From positions 149,698,802 to 149,762,801 of the forward strand of contig OW799233.1 in NCBI GenBank assembly GCA_941918925.1: a stretch of DNA of 64,000 bases. The letters run 5' to 3'. Below the pieces are notes generated by a model. The model ran no database searches. It was not told where the DNA came from and worked only from the letters and a program-made list of their open reading frames with translations. The translations under genes and the position numbers were made by a program. This stretch comes from Phyto melanocephala (Eukaryota; Arthropoda; Insecta; Diptera; Rhinophoridae). Positions within the stretch are counted from its first letter, which is position 1; the number at the start of each line of letters is the position of its first letter. Below are positions 35,361 through 47,095 of the stretch, one piece after another.

Positions 35361-36328
35361 CCTCATTACTCTTACGTAAACGTTACGGATTCGTAAGCGT
35401 TTGGTTCAAATTAGTTACTATAAAAACGTAAACGTGTCATATAATAATTTTTTTGGCTAAACAAAATACATGCATAGTTTTAAAACTCAAAATCCTATAG
35501 AAACACTTTTTAATTAAAACATACAAAATTCAAATTTTAAGTTTCTGATTATTAGAACCTCAAATAAAATAAATCTAATTTACTCTCAGTTATTTAATTA
35601 AGGCAGATACAGTGAACAAAAATTCGTTCAACATGGCCCGATGACGATCGCCATTGGCTATGGCCACTCCTTGCTCATTTTCGAAGAAAAATGGCCCAAT
35701 TATGCCTCTGGGCCAAAATCCGCACCAAACAGTGACCCGTTCTGGGTGTATCGGCTTTTCAATGTATGCGTGCGGGTTTTTTGTGCCCCAAATGCGACAA
35801 TTTTGCTTGTTTACATACCCGCCAAGATCAAAATGAGCAAAATCGGACAAAGTAATGTCGCAATATTTCCCAGCGTTGTTCAAGCGTATACACTGTGGTA
35901 TACACAACCATATTCGTTCAGCGGAAGGATAAAACTAATTATCTGTCAAATCAGACATGAGCTAAGTGTCACCATTCACGAAATAAGCAATAGTTGAAAA
36001 AAAAACGTTAAATGGCGGACCCTTTATATCATCACTATTAAATTTTTATTAAAAATATCAAATTAATATCTTGTTTTTCTACTATAATTTTTTTTTACCT
36101 AAGAAACTCCTTAAACTACAATAATGATATGTTAAAGTAAAACACAATAAAAAAGCTACTTTAAAAATATTGTTGACAACACTGCTTGTACGTAAAAAAC
36201 GGAGAGGAACTCAAATTTTATCAGGTTAGTCTGCAACGTCACTTACGAAACAATAACTATTTACACATAAGTTCGTAAAGGAAAACGATTCAACAGATTC
36301 TGATAGGTTTACGGAAGAGTAAGGAGGT
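35361..36328. mobile_element. TIR element with CCTCATTACTCTTACGTAAA ends, split by a mariner relic
   Basis: Left end CCTCATTACTCTTACGTAAA; right end complement CCTCCTTACTCTTCCGTAAA, about 19 of 22 matching. Inner arms on both sides are rich in CGTAAACG/TTCGTAAG words. A mariner-like relic ending at 36023 lies inside. There is no coding of its own, and the superfamily is unknown. Confidence 0.5.
35590..36023 (-). pseudogene. Mariner-like transposase fragment
   Basis: On the minus strand the element starts AAGGGTCCGCCATTTAACG at 36023 with TA outside. A frame of about 105 codons (35907-35590) reads LSDFAHFDLGGYVNKQNCRI, then WCGFWPRGIIGPFFFENEQG and NGDRHRAMLNEFLF. This corresponds to the middle of the catalytic domain of the family at 11123-11754. 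The DNA-binding part is deleted and the segment beyond the NGDRYR region is missing, so the QQD and WPPR motifs are absent. Confidence 0.75.
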
Positions 36329-37908
36329 AATATTTTCGTCTATTTTATGCTTCATACGATAAATGTACACAGCGAATTTTTACCGACTAATTCGTCATGT
36401 TGGGCGAAATTCGCCGTTCGTCCTAGTTTTGCGCCTAGCATTATGTTAAAATCCATAGTTTGATGTATGAAAAAAAGATACATAAATATGTAACTAGTCT
36501 GAAGTTAAAAGTTTCTTTATCTGCAGGGAAGATGTACGTACATACATACATATACATATGTATAGAAATACTAAAACTCTATAAGTATAACTAAGAAGAA
36601 AGCATGAAAGGAATAACAACAACAACATCGAATAAGTTGTATAAATATTGCAAGCAAAACATAGAAAAAAAGTCATCATGTGTACTATACCTAGAGGAAA
36701 TAGGTCGTGTCATATGCGTGCTACCAAAAGATTTAAACATAGCTTGAAGTAGAAAAAGTCTAAAAAAAGCAATCTGATTACACATACATTGTACATGTCC
36801 TCCCCAATGGGTGGCTTTGCTTTTAGCTTTAAGTTGTACACAATAGTTAGATTAGGAATGCACAAACTAAAATACATTATGGCGACTGGACTTAAGTAAT
36901 TTGAAAATTTTAAATGTTTTTTTTAGATTTATAATTGTTTTTGTAATTGTAAAAATGTGTATGTATTTATGCAACTAATTGTTAAACCTTCGGTAAACAA
37001 AAAAATTAATTGTATTTTATTCTGTGCGTCATAGTCATTGTATTCGTTAGCTTCAGGTATTTCTTAAAAATGTTTTTGCTCCTTTATTTAGTTTTTTCTC
37101 TCATTTTTTGCAGTTTTCTTTCTTAATAAAGTCTTGTTGAGCTTTAAGTGGCACTAACTTCACAACAAATTTTCTTATATTCTTTACAACATTCCATTCT
37201 TATTCTTTTTGTAACATTTTCTTTAGACAGAAAAAAATGTGGACATTGTACATACAAAGTATTTTTGCGCCCTACTTTATGTACTAAGTTGACATACTTT
37301 TTGTCATTAGTCGAGTGATTGTGCAGAAATAATATTTATGTACGTATGTATGTACGTTTATGCTCTAATATTTTAAATGAATTTATTTCGAATGACTATA
37401 ATGAAATAATAGAAAGAACAATGTGTACACAATAAAAACATTTAAAAAAGGTGCTTCACAAAGTGTAGTAACTTTAGCAATTCAGCACTTTCTCCGATAT
37501 TGAAGCAACAAGACAATGCGCAAATGGTACTTATGTAAACTAAATGGTAAAAATATGTTTTTTCTAAACTCCTTATCCTCATATGGCACTTACTTATATC
37601 AAAGTATATAAACTACTAGTCCGATTGATTTGAAAACTTACAATAAATATTAGTACCTAAAAGGGTAGGGTTCTAAATTAGCGATTGCAGAAATATACTC
37701 TTTCTTAGCAAAATAACGCATTACAAAATAATGATTAAAAAATTACTAGAAAACAGTTCTTCACTACTTACAATTTGGCTTCTAAATCCATTATTTTAAC
37801 ACGGCGATGTCATTGGAGGCAAGTACTTACCACCCTCGCTTACAAATAGGGACTCGTATTAGTACTTATTACGGTCGGACTTCAATAAGTACTTACTTTT
37901 ATAGCAAT

Positions 37909-38866
37909 ACTAGCTAATACCCGGTGTGCTTCGCAACCCCTATCGTAATGAAATTCAAATTTTATAGTTCAAAAATATATTTATTTTGCAAGTGCCACGC
38001 CTACTATTACTAAATCAACCATTTCTTATTCAAATAATCATATAGACGTCAAAGTGTCTCTTGCAAAATTTGGGTACTCTAACTATTATCGCTTCCCAGA
38101 TATACGAATTTTTGTATTTAATTTATATGACAGGTGCCACGCCCACTATTACTTAAGCATCCATATCTTATCAAAATAGTCATATAGATGTCAAAGCTTC
38201 TCGTGCAAAATTTGGGTACTCTAACTATTATCGCTTCCCAAATATACAAATTTTTGTATTTAATTCTTATGACAGGTGCCACGCCCACTATTACTTAAGC
38301 ATCCATTTCTTATCAAAATAGTCATATAGATGTCAAAGCTTCTCGTGCAAAATTTGGGTACTCTAACTGTTATCGCTTCCCGAATATACGAATTTTAGTA
38401 TTCAATTGCTATGAGAGCTGCCACGCCCACTATTTCTAATGTACCCATTTTTTCTAGAAATGTTTATTTGAGTGTCAAAGTTGCTCTTGCAAAATTTTAG
38501 TACTCTTATCGATATCGATTCCCAAATATACGAAATTTAGTATTTAATTTATGTGGCCACGCCTACTATTGAAAGTCCGCCCATTATTTACCCAAATGTT
38601 CATGTGGATGTCAAAGTTTACCGTACTTAATTTGAAGACTCTAGCTACATTAACTTTCGTAATATATTATATTTAATACTTATTCTTTAATAGGGCGTGG
38701 CACTGCGCCCACTTACAATTTCAAACCAAAGTATAGCCTATAGTTCCTTCCAGACATACAGAAAGATTCTGTGAAAATTTTAAAGAAATCGGTCCAGCCG
38801 TTTAACCGTCTATAAAGCACAAACAAACATACAAACACATATTGATTTTTATATATATAGATAGAT
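37909..38866 (+). repeat. Interspersed repeat with ~142-bp GCCACGCC subrepeats
   Basis: Head ACTAGCTAATACCCGGTGTG, then five tandem subunits whose GCCACGCC words start near 37994, 38135, 38278, 38420 and 38556, each followed by CTATTAC-like text and ATGTCAAAG. The tail has AATCGGTCCAGCCGTTTAAC, ACAAACATACAAACAC and TTTTTATATATATAGATAGA. The head and the TATATAGAT tail resemble the repeats at 10.3 and 21.2 kb, but the GGGCGTGGC-type word is on the opposite strand. Class unresolved. Confidence 0.6.
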
Positions 38867-39218
38867 AAAGTACTTGATTTTAAAAGACTAAATAACCCAT
38901 TAATATTATGAACTTACAGAAGTCGTTTGGTACTTCTAAGGATGAAAATTCGGTTAGATTACAGTAAATCAATATTTTTTATAAAAAAATTTTCCGCAGA
39001 GTTGAGAACAGAGTAAATTTATTCAAATTTATCTCAACCAACTAGTAACAAAGTAAAAGACTGCCTTTCCATCACACTATTCATTTTGTTGAACTGTATG
39101 TTTTTATATAATTTACTAACTGTCGTATGCTTATTATAAAAGTTTTATACAGGGTTTATCAATTGATTTTCTAAAGAAATTTGATTAATAACCTTGTTCT
39201 AATAAAATTCTTCTGCAT

Positions 39219-39587
39219 ATGCCAGAATATTTATTAACAAGAAATTCTCAACAAAAATTATTAGAATTTACAAATATATTGTACTCTGCTACTAACCTTT
39301 TTCTAAAAGCAAGTGTCACACGGATGGTTGAGTGTGAGGGTAACTTACCAAATTGTTTTCGTACCGATCAAATAAAATGTCAACGAGTAGATTTTAATGT
39401 GTTCGCTTTTAATGAGATCTTAGAACTCCCCAAGCAAGAAGTTGCCAGTCAGATGTGCAACCAGAAGGGTTGCCACATGACAGTTAAATACATAATATAT
39501 AGAGGGAAGAAATGTTGGGTGACACAAGCACAGTATACCCTAAAAAATATTTGTCAAATACTCTTTCCAAACACCGAAGCACAGTAA
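39219..39587 (+). CDS. Orphan 122-codon open frame, doubtful
   Basis: An ATG-started frame inside the first large intron with unusually protein-like composition for this DNA: six Cys in CEGNLPNC, IKC, QMCNQKGC and KKC, and a hydrophobic segment VKYIIYRGKKCWVTQAQYTL. No signal peptide is evident. I do not recognise the family. The C-terminal wording loosely recalls proteins encoded beside insect DNA-transposon relics. It could be a transposon remnant, an unannotated small gene or chance. Confidence 0.25.
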   Translation: MPEYLLTRNSQQKLLEFTNILYSATNLFLKASVTRMVECEGNLPNCFRTDQIKCQRVDFNVFAFNEILELPKQEVASQMCNQKGCHMTVKYIIYRGKKCWVTQAQYTLKNICQILFPNTEAQ

Positions 39588-39941
39588 GACATGCGGTTAG
39601 TATTTTACTAAACTTTTACAAGTTTTTATAATATTAAAATTTTTCATATATGATTTCTTAATTACATCGAACAAAGTAAAGCTGATATTGGTAATAGTAA
39701 AATAGGCTTGTGGGGATACAAAATAAAAATTCAAAACATCTTATCAAACACTAGCAGCATACCAATACACTGATAAAAGTATTGGAACTTATATTACAAC
39801 CTGCAATTCTTTTATTAATTTAATAAATTTTCTATAATTGTCTCTTCATATATTTAACCGATTTTAAGAAATGTCTCTAAACGTTAATAACTGACAAAAA
39901 TAAAATTGTAACAAAAATCATGTTTATATAAAACTAGCTGA

Positions 39942-40010
39942 CCCGGTTCGCGTTGCTGGCCCTAAGCAAATATTAGTGTTGTATTAGCACACGATCTAAA
40001 TTGAGCTTTT
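39942..40010 (+). repeat. Head fragment of the CTAGCTGACCCGG repeat family
   Basis: ACTAGCTGACCCGGTTCGCG followed by TTGCTGGCCC. It shares the head motif with the repeats at 37909 and 10328, but no subrepeats follow before the MITE at 40129. Confidence 0.45.
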
Positions 40011-40128
40011 AACGAAATTTACGGCCTTTAAATAAAAATCCGTGGAATACCTATCATATAGTTTTTTTTTTTGCAGAATAACTTATCTATGGTCTAGATA
40101 TGGGCTCAATCAAAAAAGAAACGCATGT

Positions 40129-40834
40129 ACACGCAAAGAAAAACCATGGTTAGGACATGATCACGACGGTCATATTTTTTTTTCTAAAACAATATTTGGT
40201 TTTCGAAAACAATTAATAGTTATTTTTGTTTCATTTCATCATATATTTTGTCACGATAATCAAGTATTTGTTTAAATTGTATCATTTAATGTTTACTTTT
40301 CGTAAAAATTTCATTTAAAAATAGTATAATTTGAAAAAAATAAACCGACAAAAATAACATTATATTCAAAAGCATTAAAAATAATCATTAAATAATAGTA
40401 TGATTACAAGTTAATCAAGCAATGATATTTTTTATAAAAATTTGATTTCAACTATTCTTCTTCTTTGCTGAATAAATTTTTATTATTTAAAAAGTTTGAG
40501 ATGTCAAAAAAAGGAACAAAAATTTTGAAAAATTAAAGAAAATTTAAAAATAAACGGGAAAATGTTAAAAAAAAAATTGGAAAAAAAATTGCAATTAAAT
40601 TGGTAAGTACAATCAACATGTGTATGTTAGAGCAAAAGACAATATTTTGCCGTACAAAAGCAAAGATTGTCGATTTCAATTGTAGTCATATATATGATTA
40701 TTGAATGATACTTTAATTAAACATAATAATGATAACTGGTAACCATTATATGTTTTAACCATAATCATACAATTCAATCATAGTATGTTGCTCTTCGATT
40801 ATGGTTACCACAACCATATTTTTTCTTTGCGTGT
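40129..40834. mobile_element. MITE, ACACGCAAAG family, copy 2
   Basis: A 706-bp element with ends ACACGCAAAGAAAAACCATG and ATATTTTTTCTTTGCGTGT. The internal sequence matches 2039-2768 when one copy is reverse-complemented (GGACATGATCACG versus CGACATGAACACG; ATCATAGTATGTTGCTCT). Non-coding. Confidence 0.75.
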
Positions 40835-42539
40835 ATGTATGTATTGACGAAAAAGCTATAAAACTTTTAAAATCATTGATGGCCTTTGGCCCATTCTGTA
40901 TTTAAGTTTAGTTGGTTGCACTCACAAGGTGTGCTCTTAATGTTACGTCATAGTGCAATAATTTTTCTAAAGTTTTAAATATTTTAGAAACTTTACTATA
41001 GATTATAAAAGTTATCTTAATCATTTTTAAATTTTAGAAAATTATGACAATGCATGTCACTTCTTGCGAATTCGCCGAATGTATTAAATCGATAATATTG
41101 CAGATATATAACAGATAGATAACATACCTTAAATATTAAAATTAAAGAAAACTAAACCATTTACAATTTACCTAATTTTTGCTTACAAATTAGTTGAGCA
41201 ACTAACTTAATGGAAAATGTCTTTAATTTGTAATATAAACTTTCGTTTTTATTTTTTTACTTTTGTTCCAATCAAAACCCTATAAAGACTTCATTAAGCC
41301 TGTGATGTGTTTGTTCTTGTTTCTACTTTATTTGTTTAAAAGACTTTTTGCAGACATGAGTTGCACTTTTAATTAGACTTTTAGTGTGTCAGTAGCACCA
41401 ACGGCTTAAAGGGAAAAATTTACATTCATTTTCAGTTCAACAAAACCAGCAACAAGCAAGTAACAACAAAAACAACACTCAGTATATATGTACATATATA
41501 TGTATAAACAACTTTCATTTGATAGATGAAAGTAGAGGGTATGACATTTTGGGAATGCTATAACAACTACCTAGTAACACACAAAAAAACATGCATGCTT
41601 ATAAATACTACCACCAGTCAACCATCCACCCCATCCTCAGTGTATGTGTATAGTTTGAAAATAACGTGCAACCTAGTTTTTAACAATCAGCAACACCAAC
41701 AGATAAAAACGCACCTGCATGCAACACAACAACTACATTAGCAAAATATTTAGTGTTGTTGCAACTACTGCCACCAACACTACTAAAGATCGTAGGATGA
41801 ATTTTTGTTATACTTTTACTTATCAAAAACTAGTTGGCCACTTCTGTGTATATAAAGAATGTAATTTCTTTGAATAAATTTAAATAGAAATCATACTAAA
41901 GCATTCAGTGTTAAAAGGCTTTTTGATATTTTTCGAGTATCGTTTTCCGAATTTTTTAATGTGTGAAGTGTAGTTAAGTTGTAGCATATCAATCAATCCC
42001 AGCAATGATTTTATATATAAATTTTTAATACTTTAAACAAAAATTCCTGTTTATATATGTATGTACGCGACCACGTTCAAGACTTCTAGTTATCTGCACA
42101 TTTTTTTTTTGTCTTAATGAGAGTTGCGAACACACAAAGTGGAATTGTAAGATACATATATATTTTTTTTTTAATTTTTAACTTTACTTATGAAACATTT
42201 GTTCGAAATTTTGGTCATTGTTAGCTACGACCATTTTAAATCTTTCTGGCAAACATATCGCATACTAAACTCAATAATATCTCAATTCAAAATTCTCTAA
42301 TTTTGATAAGACGCAAAAACTATTGATCGTGCAGAAGTAATGCAATTAACATCCATGTAAGCGCACAACATGCCAACTGGGCATAAGTGTATACCTGTCA
42401 TGGGTTTGGGCTTTTATTGCCCCTCCTTTTGAACCTAACCTAACATCCATGTAGGATTCCTATATATATACACAGGTATAATGACCTCATCGTAGCTTAG
42501 CATAGATTTCATACTATACTTTATTATTCTTTAATATTT

Positions 42540-43230
42540 CCGACGCCATCCCATACTAGTCCAGCCCTTTAATTCGATATCCATATTGATAAGGTTAAAA
42601 AAACAAATTTCCGCCATTTTGTTTTTGACGCCGTCTTTGATTTTCACTTTTTTAATAAATTACTTTATTCTACTGTGTGTATGGGTTATTTTATATATTT
42701 GACCCATATATCTGTAATTTTATTTAGAACGCCATCTTGGAATTTTATTTTTTCATAGTTTACTGTATTTTGCTGGTCCGACCCGACGCTTTCATTTGAT
42801 ACCAATATCAAAGGGGGTCCAAGGATTTACTTTTTTAAATGCCAGATTTTACCCATATATATATTTTTTGTCCGCCATTTTGTATTTATACTCATATAGA
42901 CTCTCTTGATTGTCTGGAAACTGAATAAAATCGATTTTTTTATTAATTTAAGGAATATATGTATTTTTTGCTTATAAATTTACTGATTAGAGACTAATTT
43001 GTCTAGGATTTTCTACAAATAGTAGCAAAGGTACCTATAAATTATTCTATGGCTGAAAAATTTTAATCTTGGTGGTAAAAATATGGGAAAAAACAAAGGC
43101 AGTTGTGTTCGTTTGCTCATATCTCAGAAAATTATGGAGCGATTGTGCTGAATTTCAATAGCGATTCATTCCCGGATATTTTCAAAAAATTTATACTATA
43201 CACAGATCTGAGGAACATATCGGACTTCTG
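42540..43230 (-). mobile_element. Old, diverged INE-1-like element
   Basis: On the + strand CTCATATCTCAGAAAATTAT then GGAGCGATTGTGCTGAATTT and CACAGATCTGAGGAACATAT are complements of the middle block of the subfamily at 49386 and 63098. CCGCCATTTTGT and TTTGATACCAATATCAAAGG are shared with the old copy at 19966-20745. No hairpin ends were found. Confidence 0.5.
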
Positions 43231-44005
43231 CTCTAATATTGCAATATATGTGTGAATATTGTGCTTAAATGTTTTATGGATTTTTGGCGTAAGCTCGTTC
43301 TTGTAAAAAATCTCAAAATAGATAAAAAAAGGTGCAATTAAATCTAGAGAACAAGGTGTTCACTCATAATCAATTAAATAGTTTCCACAGAATCACCACT
43401 GTCTCTAGCGCTGTTAACTGTAATTCTATAGATAGAACTACCGAAACTAAACAATCTTAAATGGATCGGTATACAGTCCTATGCCTCACATGCTGCTCGA
43501 GAGTTGTTGTGTTCTGCTCTGGGATTTTCGATGTCCCAACTTCGGATGTTTTATTTATTTCCATATCAATTAAAATAAAAATATCCTTCATAACTCTTAA
43601 TGAGATTGTTAAACAAAATAAAGAAATATGTGAATTTCAATTTATATAAACTGTAACGATCCAAAATGGTTTGCCCTACCTGTCGTGAGGCTATCGCTAC
43701 CTATTCTTCCGACCGTGCTCAGGGCTTGGGTCAAGTCTTATAAAATTTAAAAAGGTAGCTAAACTTTAATACTAACTAACAAAAATAAAAATTAATGTAC
43801 AAAAAAAAATTAACAAGAAATAAATAAAAATTAAAAAATAATGAAAGTTAAGTCAAACGGATACTATCTTAAAAGAATGTGTTTTTAAAATAGGCTTAAA
43901 TGATTCCCTAACTATAACTTAGTAACTGTTCGTAGAATTAAAGAAAATATAGTAAGACATGTTTAAAATATTTAAGTTAACAACATTTACTGAACAATAA
44001 ACAAT

Positions 44006-44577
44006 TGAAAAAAACATTTTTTTTCTAATTCAACATTTCGGCCGGTATCTCATGAATAAATGCTTCAATGTTGTCTTCCAATGCGTCAATTGAAGCGGGC
44101 ATGTGTGTATAGATATGAACTTTAACATAGCCCCACAAAAAATAGTCTAAAGGCGTTAAATCGCACGATCTAGGCGGCCAATTGACCGGTCCCGAACGTG
44201 AAATAAAATGTTCACCGAACTCGCCTCTCAATAAGTCAATTGTTAAGCGTGCTGTGTGGCATGTGGCACCGTCTTGTTATAACCACATGTCATGCAAGTC
44301 AAGCTCTTGCATTTTGGGCAAAAAAAAGTTGGATATCATCTCACGGTAGGGCTCACCAATCACAGTTACGTTACGCCAAAAATGAGCTTCGTCGCTGAAC
44401 AGAATAAGCGCGCATTTTGATAATAAAATTCAATAATTTGCAAGCCTTGTTCGTTTCTTAGACGATTCATGGTTAAATTATAGACCAAACTGAAGATGTT
44501 TGACAGTGAAACAAAACACGAAACGTGCGTCAGCTGTTTAAACCAGTGTTGCCAAAAAGATAATAGCTAAGAAATCC
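44006..44577 (-). pseudogene. Mariner-like transposase pseudogene, double internal deletion
   Basis: On the minus strand the 5' flank AAAGATAATAGCTA and TTTAACCATGAATCG match the element at 6055-6798. The N-terminus (ATG near 44471) runs to YYQNARL and then jumps to SATKLIFG. A second deletion joins FW to NVTV. The C-terminal part from 44231 is open: MRGEFGEHFISRSGPVNWPP, RSCDLTPLDYFLWGYVK and on to AEMLN. A stop replaces the residue before QD. The deletions differ from the 6055 copy. The outermost terminal repeats are eroded. Confidence 0.75.
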
Positions 44578-44755
44578 TCCTTCAATTAGTAATATGCTAG
44601 TTGCTTTTAACTTCAGACTAGATATTGTTTTTCTTGTATGAAAATATTGATTTTAACATTAGATTATCATAGGACCCCTTCTTTTCCATTTGTGTATAGT
44701 TTTATACTAGTTTAGGTACTAGTTATTGTGGAAAAATCTTATTTATATTTTACAT

Positions 44756-44818
44756 AGCCGCAATTTGAACTTGCGTGTTTTGGTTTTAATATTGCACGCT
44801 CTAACCACTACACTAGTA
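44756..44818 (-). repeat. tRNA-derived SINE-like head
   Basis: The minus strand reads ACTAGTGTAGTGGTTAGAGC (A box) and, about 30 nt later, GCAAGTTCAAATTGCGGC (B box). The A box is closer to a real tRNA than the copy at 32475-32543. The stems do not form a full cloverleaf. Confidence 0.5.
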
Positions 44819-45497
44819 CACTATTGTATTAAACTAATTCATAATGCATAAGATTTTTTTTTAAATAAAATTACTCTTTAATCTTACGACGTCTGAATGA
44901 AGAGTTTTTTATTTTCAGTCAATACTTGTGAGATCGATCACTTTTGCTACAGTCTCGTTAAAACTAGTTTTATGAGTGTTCCAAAACGTAGCTACTTAGT
45001 TAAAAATTTAGCTAAAGGGCAATTTGCACCACCTACCTACATATGTGCATATTTCTTTCCTATTGTATTTCTCAAAAATTTAAAAATATTTATTTATGCA
45101 TAAAATATGCATTATACTTACATATCTATGGTAACAAGTTAAAAGGCCCTAACTCGTATTTTGTACAAAGTTAAGTTAAGTACAAATGCACGTCCACACA
45201 AAAATTTAATGCAATAGCATCAAAAATAAATGTTTCACAAGAAGTTTTTCAAAAGTAGTTACATTGTGATAATACAGTTTCTATTGCGTTTTTAACTGTT
45301 CCTGTTAAGTTACAATTATTTTAGTTAGGCCCTTTCAACATGTGACCAAAGATATATATACTTGTTTTAATATTTAATTCTTTTATGTATGGATGAACTT
45401 ATTTTTTGGAATAGCACGTTTTTACATGCCCACGCTAGAAGACGAAGTTTTCTTTTAAAAATTTAAATTGTTTTTTTAACTGCAAAAAAGGTATATG

Positions 45498-45517
45498 GAA
45501 GGAAGGAAGGAAGGATT
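45498..45517. repeat. GGAA tetranucleotide microsatellite
   Basis: About four to five GGAA units (GGAAGGAAGGAAGGAAGG) in an intron. Confidence 0.8.
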
Positions 45518-45855
45518 GTTGTAAAATCAAGTAAAATGATAAAATACAAAATTCAAAAGTTCTTAATGTTGTTATAAACTAAAAATAAATTTTGTTGTTT
45601 TTTTTTTTCGGTAAAATAGTTTTGTAAAACCAAAACCACTTTTTTTGCTAAGTGTTCTTAAAGATTCTCTCAAAAGTTGAGTAGTTTTCTTGCGTACTTT
45701 TAAACATAAAAATTTAAAGCATTAAATTAATTTGGGTATAACATGGTTAAATCGAGTACTTTATATTTTCTTTAACCAAAACTATAAACTAAGATATAAA
45801 AAAAAGAGATTGCATTTACGTTTTAAATGTTCACCTTTTGCCTTTATTTTTCCAG

Positions 45856-47095
45856 TCATCACCTGGACACAATACTGCCGGTAGCAGTAATATGAATTTG
45901 AGAGCCAGACCTGCAGCTGCCATAGTACGTCCTCATTCAGCCGACTTTTTGGAGTACGAAGCTCGAGCCGAAGCAGCGGCAGATGCTACCATTTCAGCTA
46001 CGGCCTCAATGATTAAGCCAGATCCAGTGCGAGCACCACGACCCAAATCCAGTCTAGATATAAATCGTACACCGGATAGCTTTTATTACTCGGAGGAAAA
46101 TTATGCCGAAAAAATGCGCAAGAGTGCGCTGTATTTACAAAATCCCCAGGCGCAACCACAGCAAGCGGGTGCATATCGCACCGCAAGCGGATCTGCCGAT
46201 TTTCTCAGTCCCGTAGCGAGTGGTATGAATACAATTGGTTATGAGAATCCTTATGAGAGGACATATAAACGTAATGAATTGTTACAAGATGCTTTAGGTA
46301 ATCAAGCAGGACATACTAGCATACCACGTATGAGTCGTTCACAGACCCTGGGTAATGGTTCACAATTTCGTTCATCCTCAACTCATCCTCATCACTCACA
46401 ATCACCACCATCTCAGCAACAACAACAAGAGCAATTACAATTAAAACAATCGCCGGCATACCAACAAAAACAAACGTCACAATCGTCATTACTTTCATCA
46501 GGTCTCACCACTCAGCAAATTATACAACAAAACGAACAGTTCCTACGTTCAGCTAGTGCTCGCTTACCTAAACGTTCATCAACATTTGACGATGAACCCT
46601 CATCGACTGTAACCGCTTCTACCACTACAACTATCCTAACTTCTCCACCCACAGGCACAACATCAGCACCATCCACAAATGGCGGAGCAATCGCTTTGAT
46701 ACAGACAACACCCACCTCTCACCTAGATGGTGAACGTAAACGTGAAGAGTCCATGAAACGTCTGTTAGAATGGAAGCAGCGTATGCTGCAATCACCACTC
46801 ACACGTAAAGGTGCCCAAAATACAACAACGTCATCTGCCTCACAAAGTGGGCAAACTATAACAGGCACTAGTAATATTTCGGCCATGTCTAAACTTGGCA
46901 GTAATCCTAACATCCTTTTGGCCTCAACAGCTGTTGCCAGTGGAGCACACTATCCCAACAGCGTAACTACCACAAAAGGAGTTAACATTCCTTCTGCATC
47001 TAATACGTCAAGTGGTATACAACGTAGTCATTCTGAAACTAATGCCAATACGGGATCTACCGCTGGCTACAATTCCTATTCTTCGGATGATGAAG
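45856..47095 (+). CDS. kmr: Kramer-like PH protein, second coding exon seen
   Basis: Acceptor TTTATTTTTCCAG, then TCATCACCT (SSPGHNTAG) in frame with the preceding exon (phase 0). 413 codons plus one base end GATGAAG before GTAAGT (phase 1). It contains RPHSADFLEYE, RPKSSLDINRTPDSFYYSEE and NYAEKMRKSALYL near exon residues 60-95, wording typical of the region after the PH domain in PLEKHA5-7. A charged helical stretch ERKREESMKRLLEWKQRM lies near exon residue 292. S/T/Q-rich low complexity fills the rest. Reading through the donor would stop after three further codons, so an unspliced message would end here. Confidence 0.88.

Larger units (their letters stand above)
29045..45855 (+). other. 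16.8-kb intron of the kramer-like gene
   Basis: Bounded by donor GTGAGT at 29045 and acceptor TTTATTTTTCCAG ending 45855, phase 0 on both sides (codon GAG before, TCA after). It contains mariner relics, INE-1-like copies, the ribozyme-bearing palindrome, MITE copy 2 and SINE-like heads, listed separately. Stretches 30131-31376, 33163-33592, 34796-35360, 36329-37908, 40835-42539 and 44823-45855 show nothing recognisable beyond AT-rich sequence and microsatellites. Repeat-like TACTTACC/CTCGCTTACAAAT phrases occur at 37810-37905 and again at 51660-51830. Confidence 0.8.
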
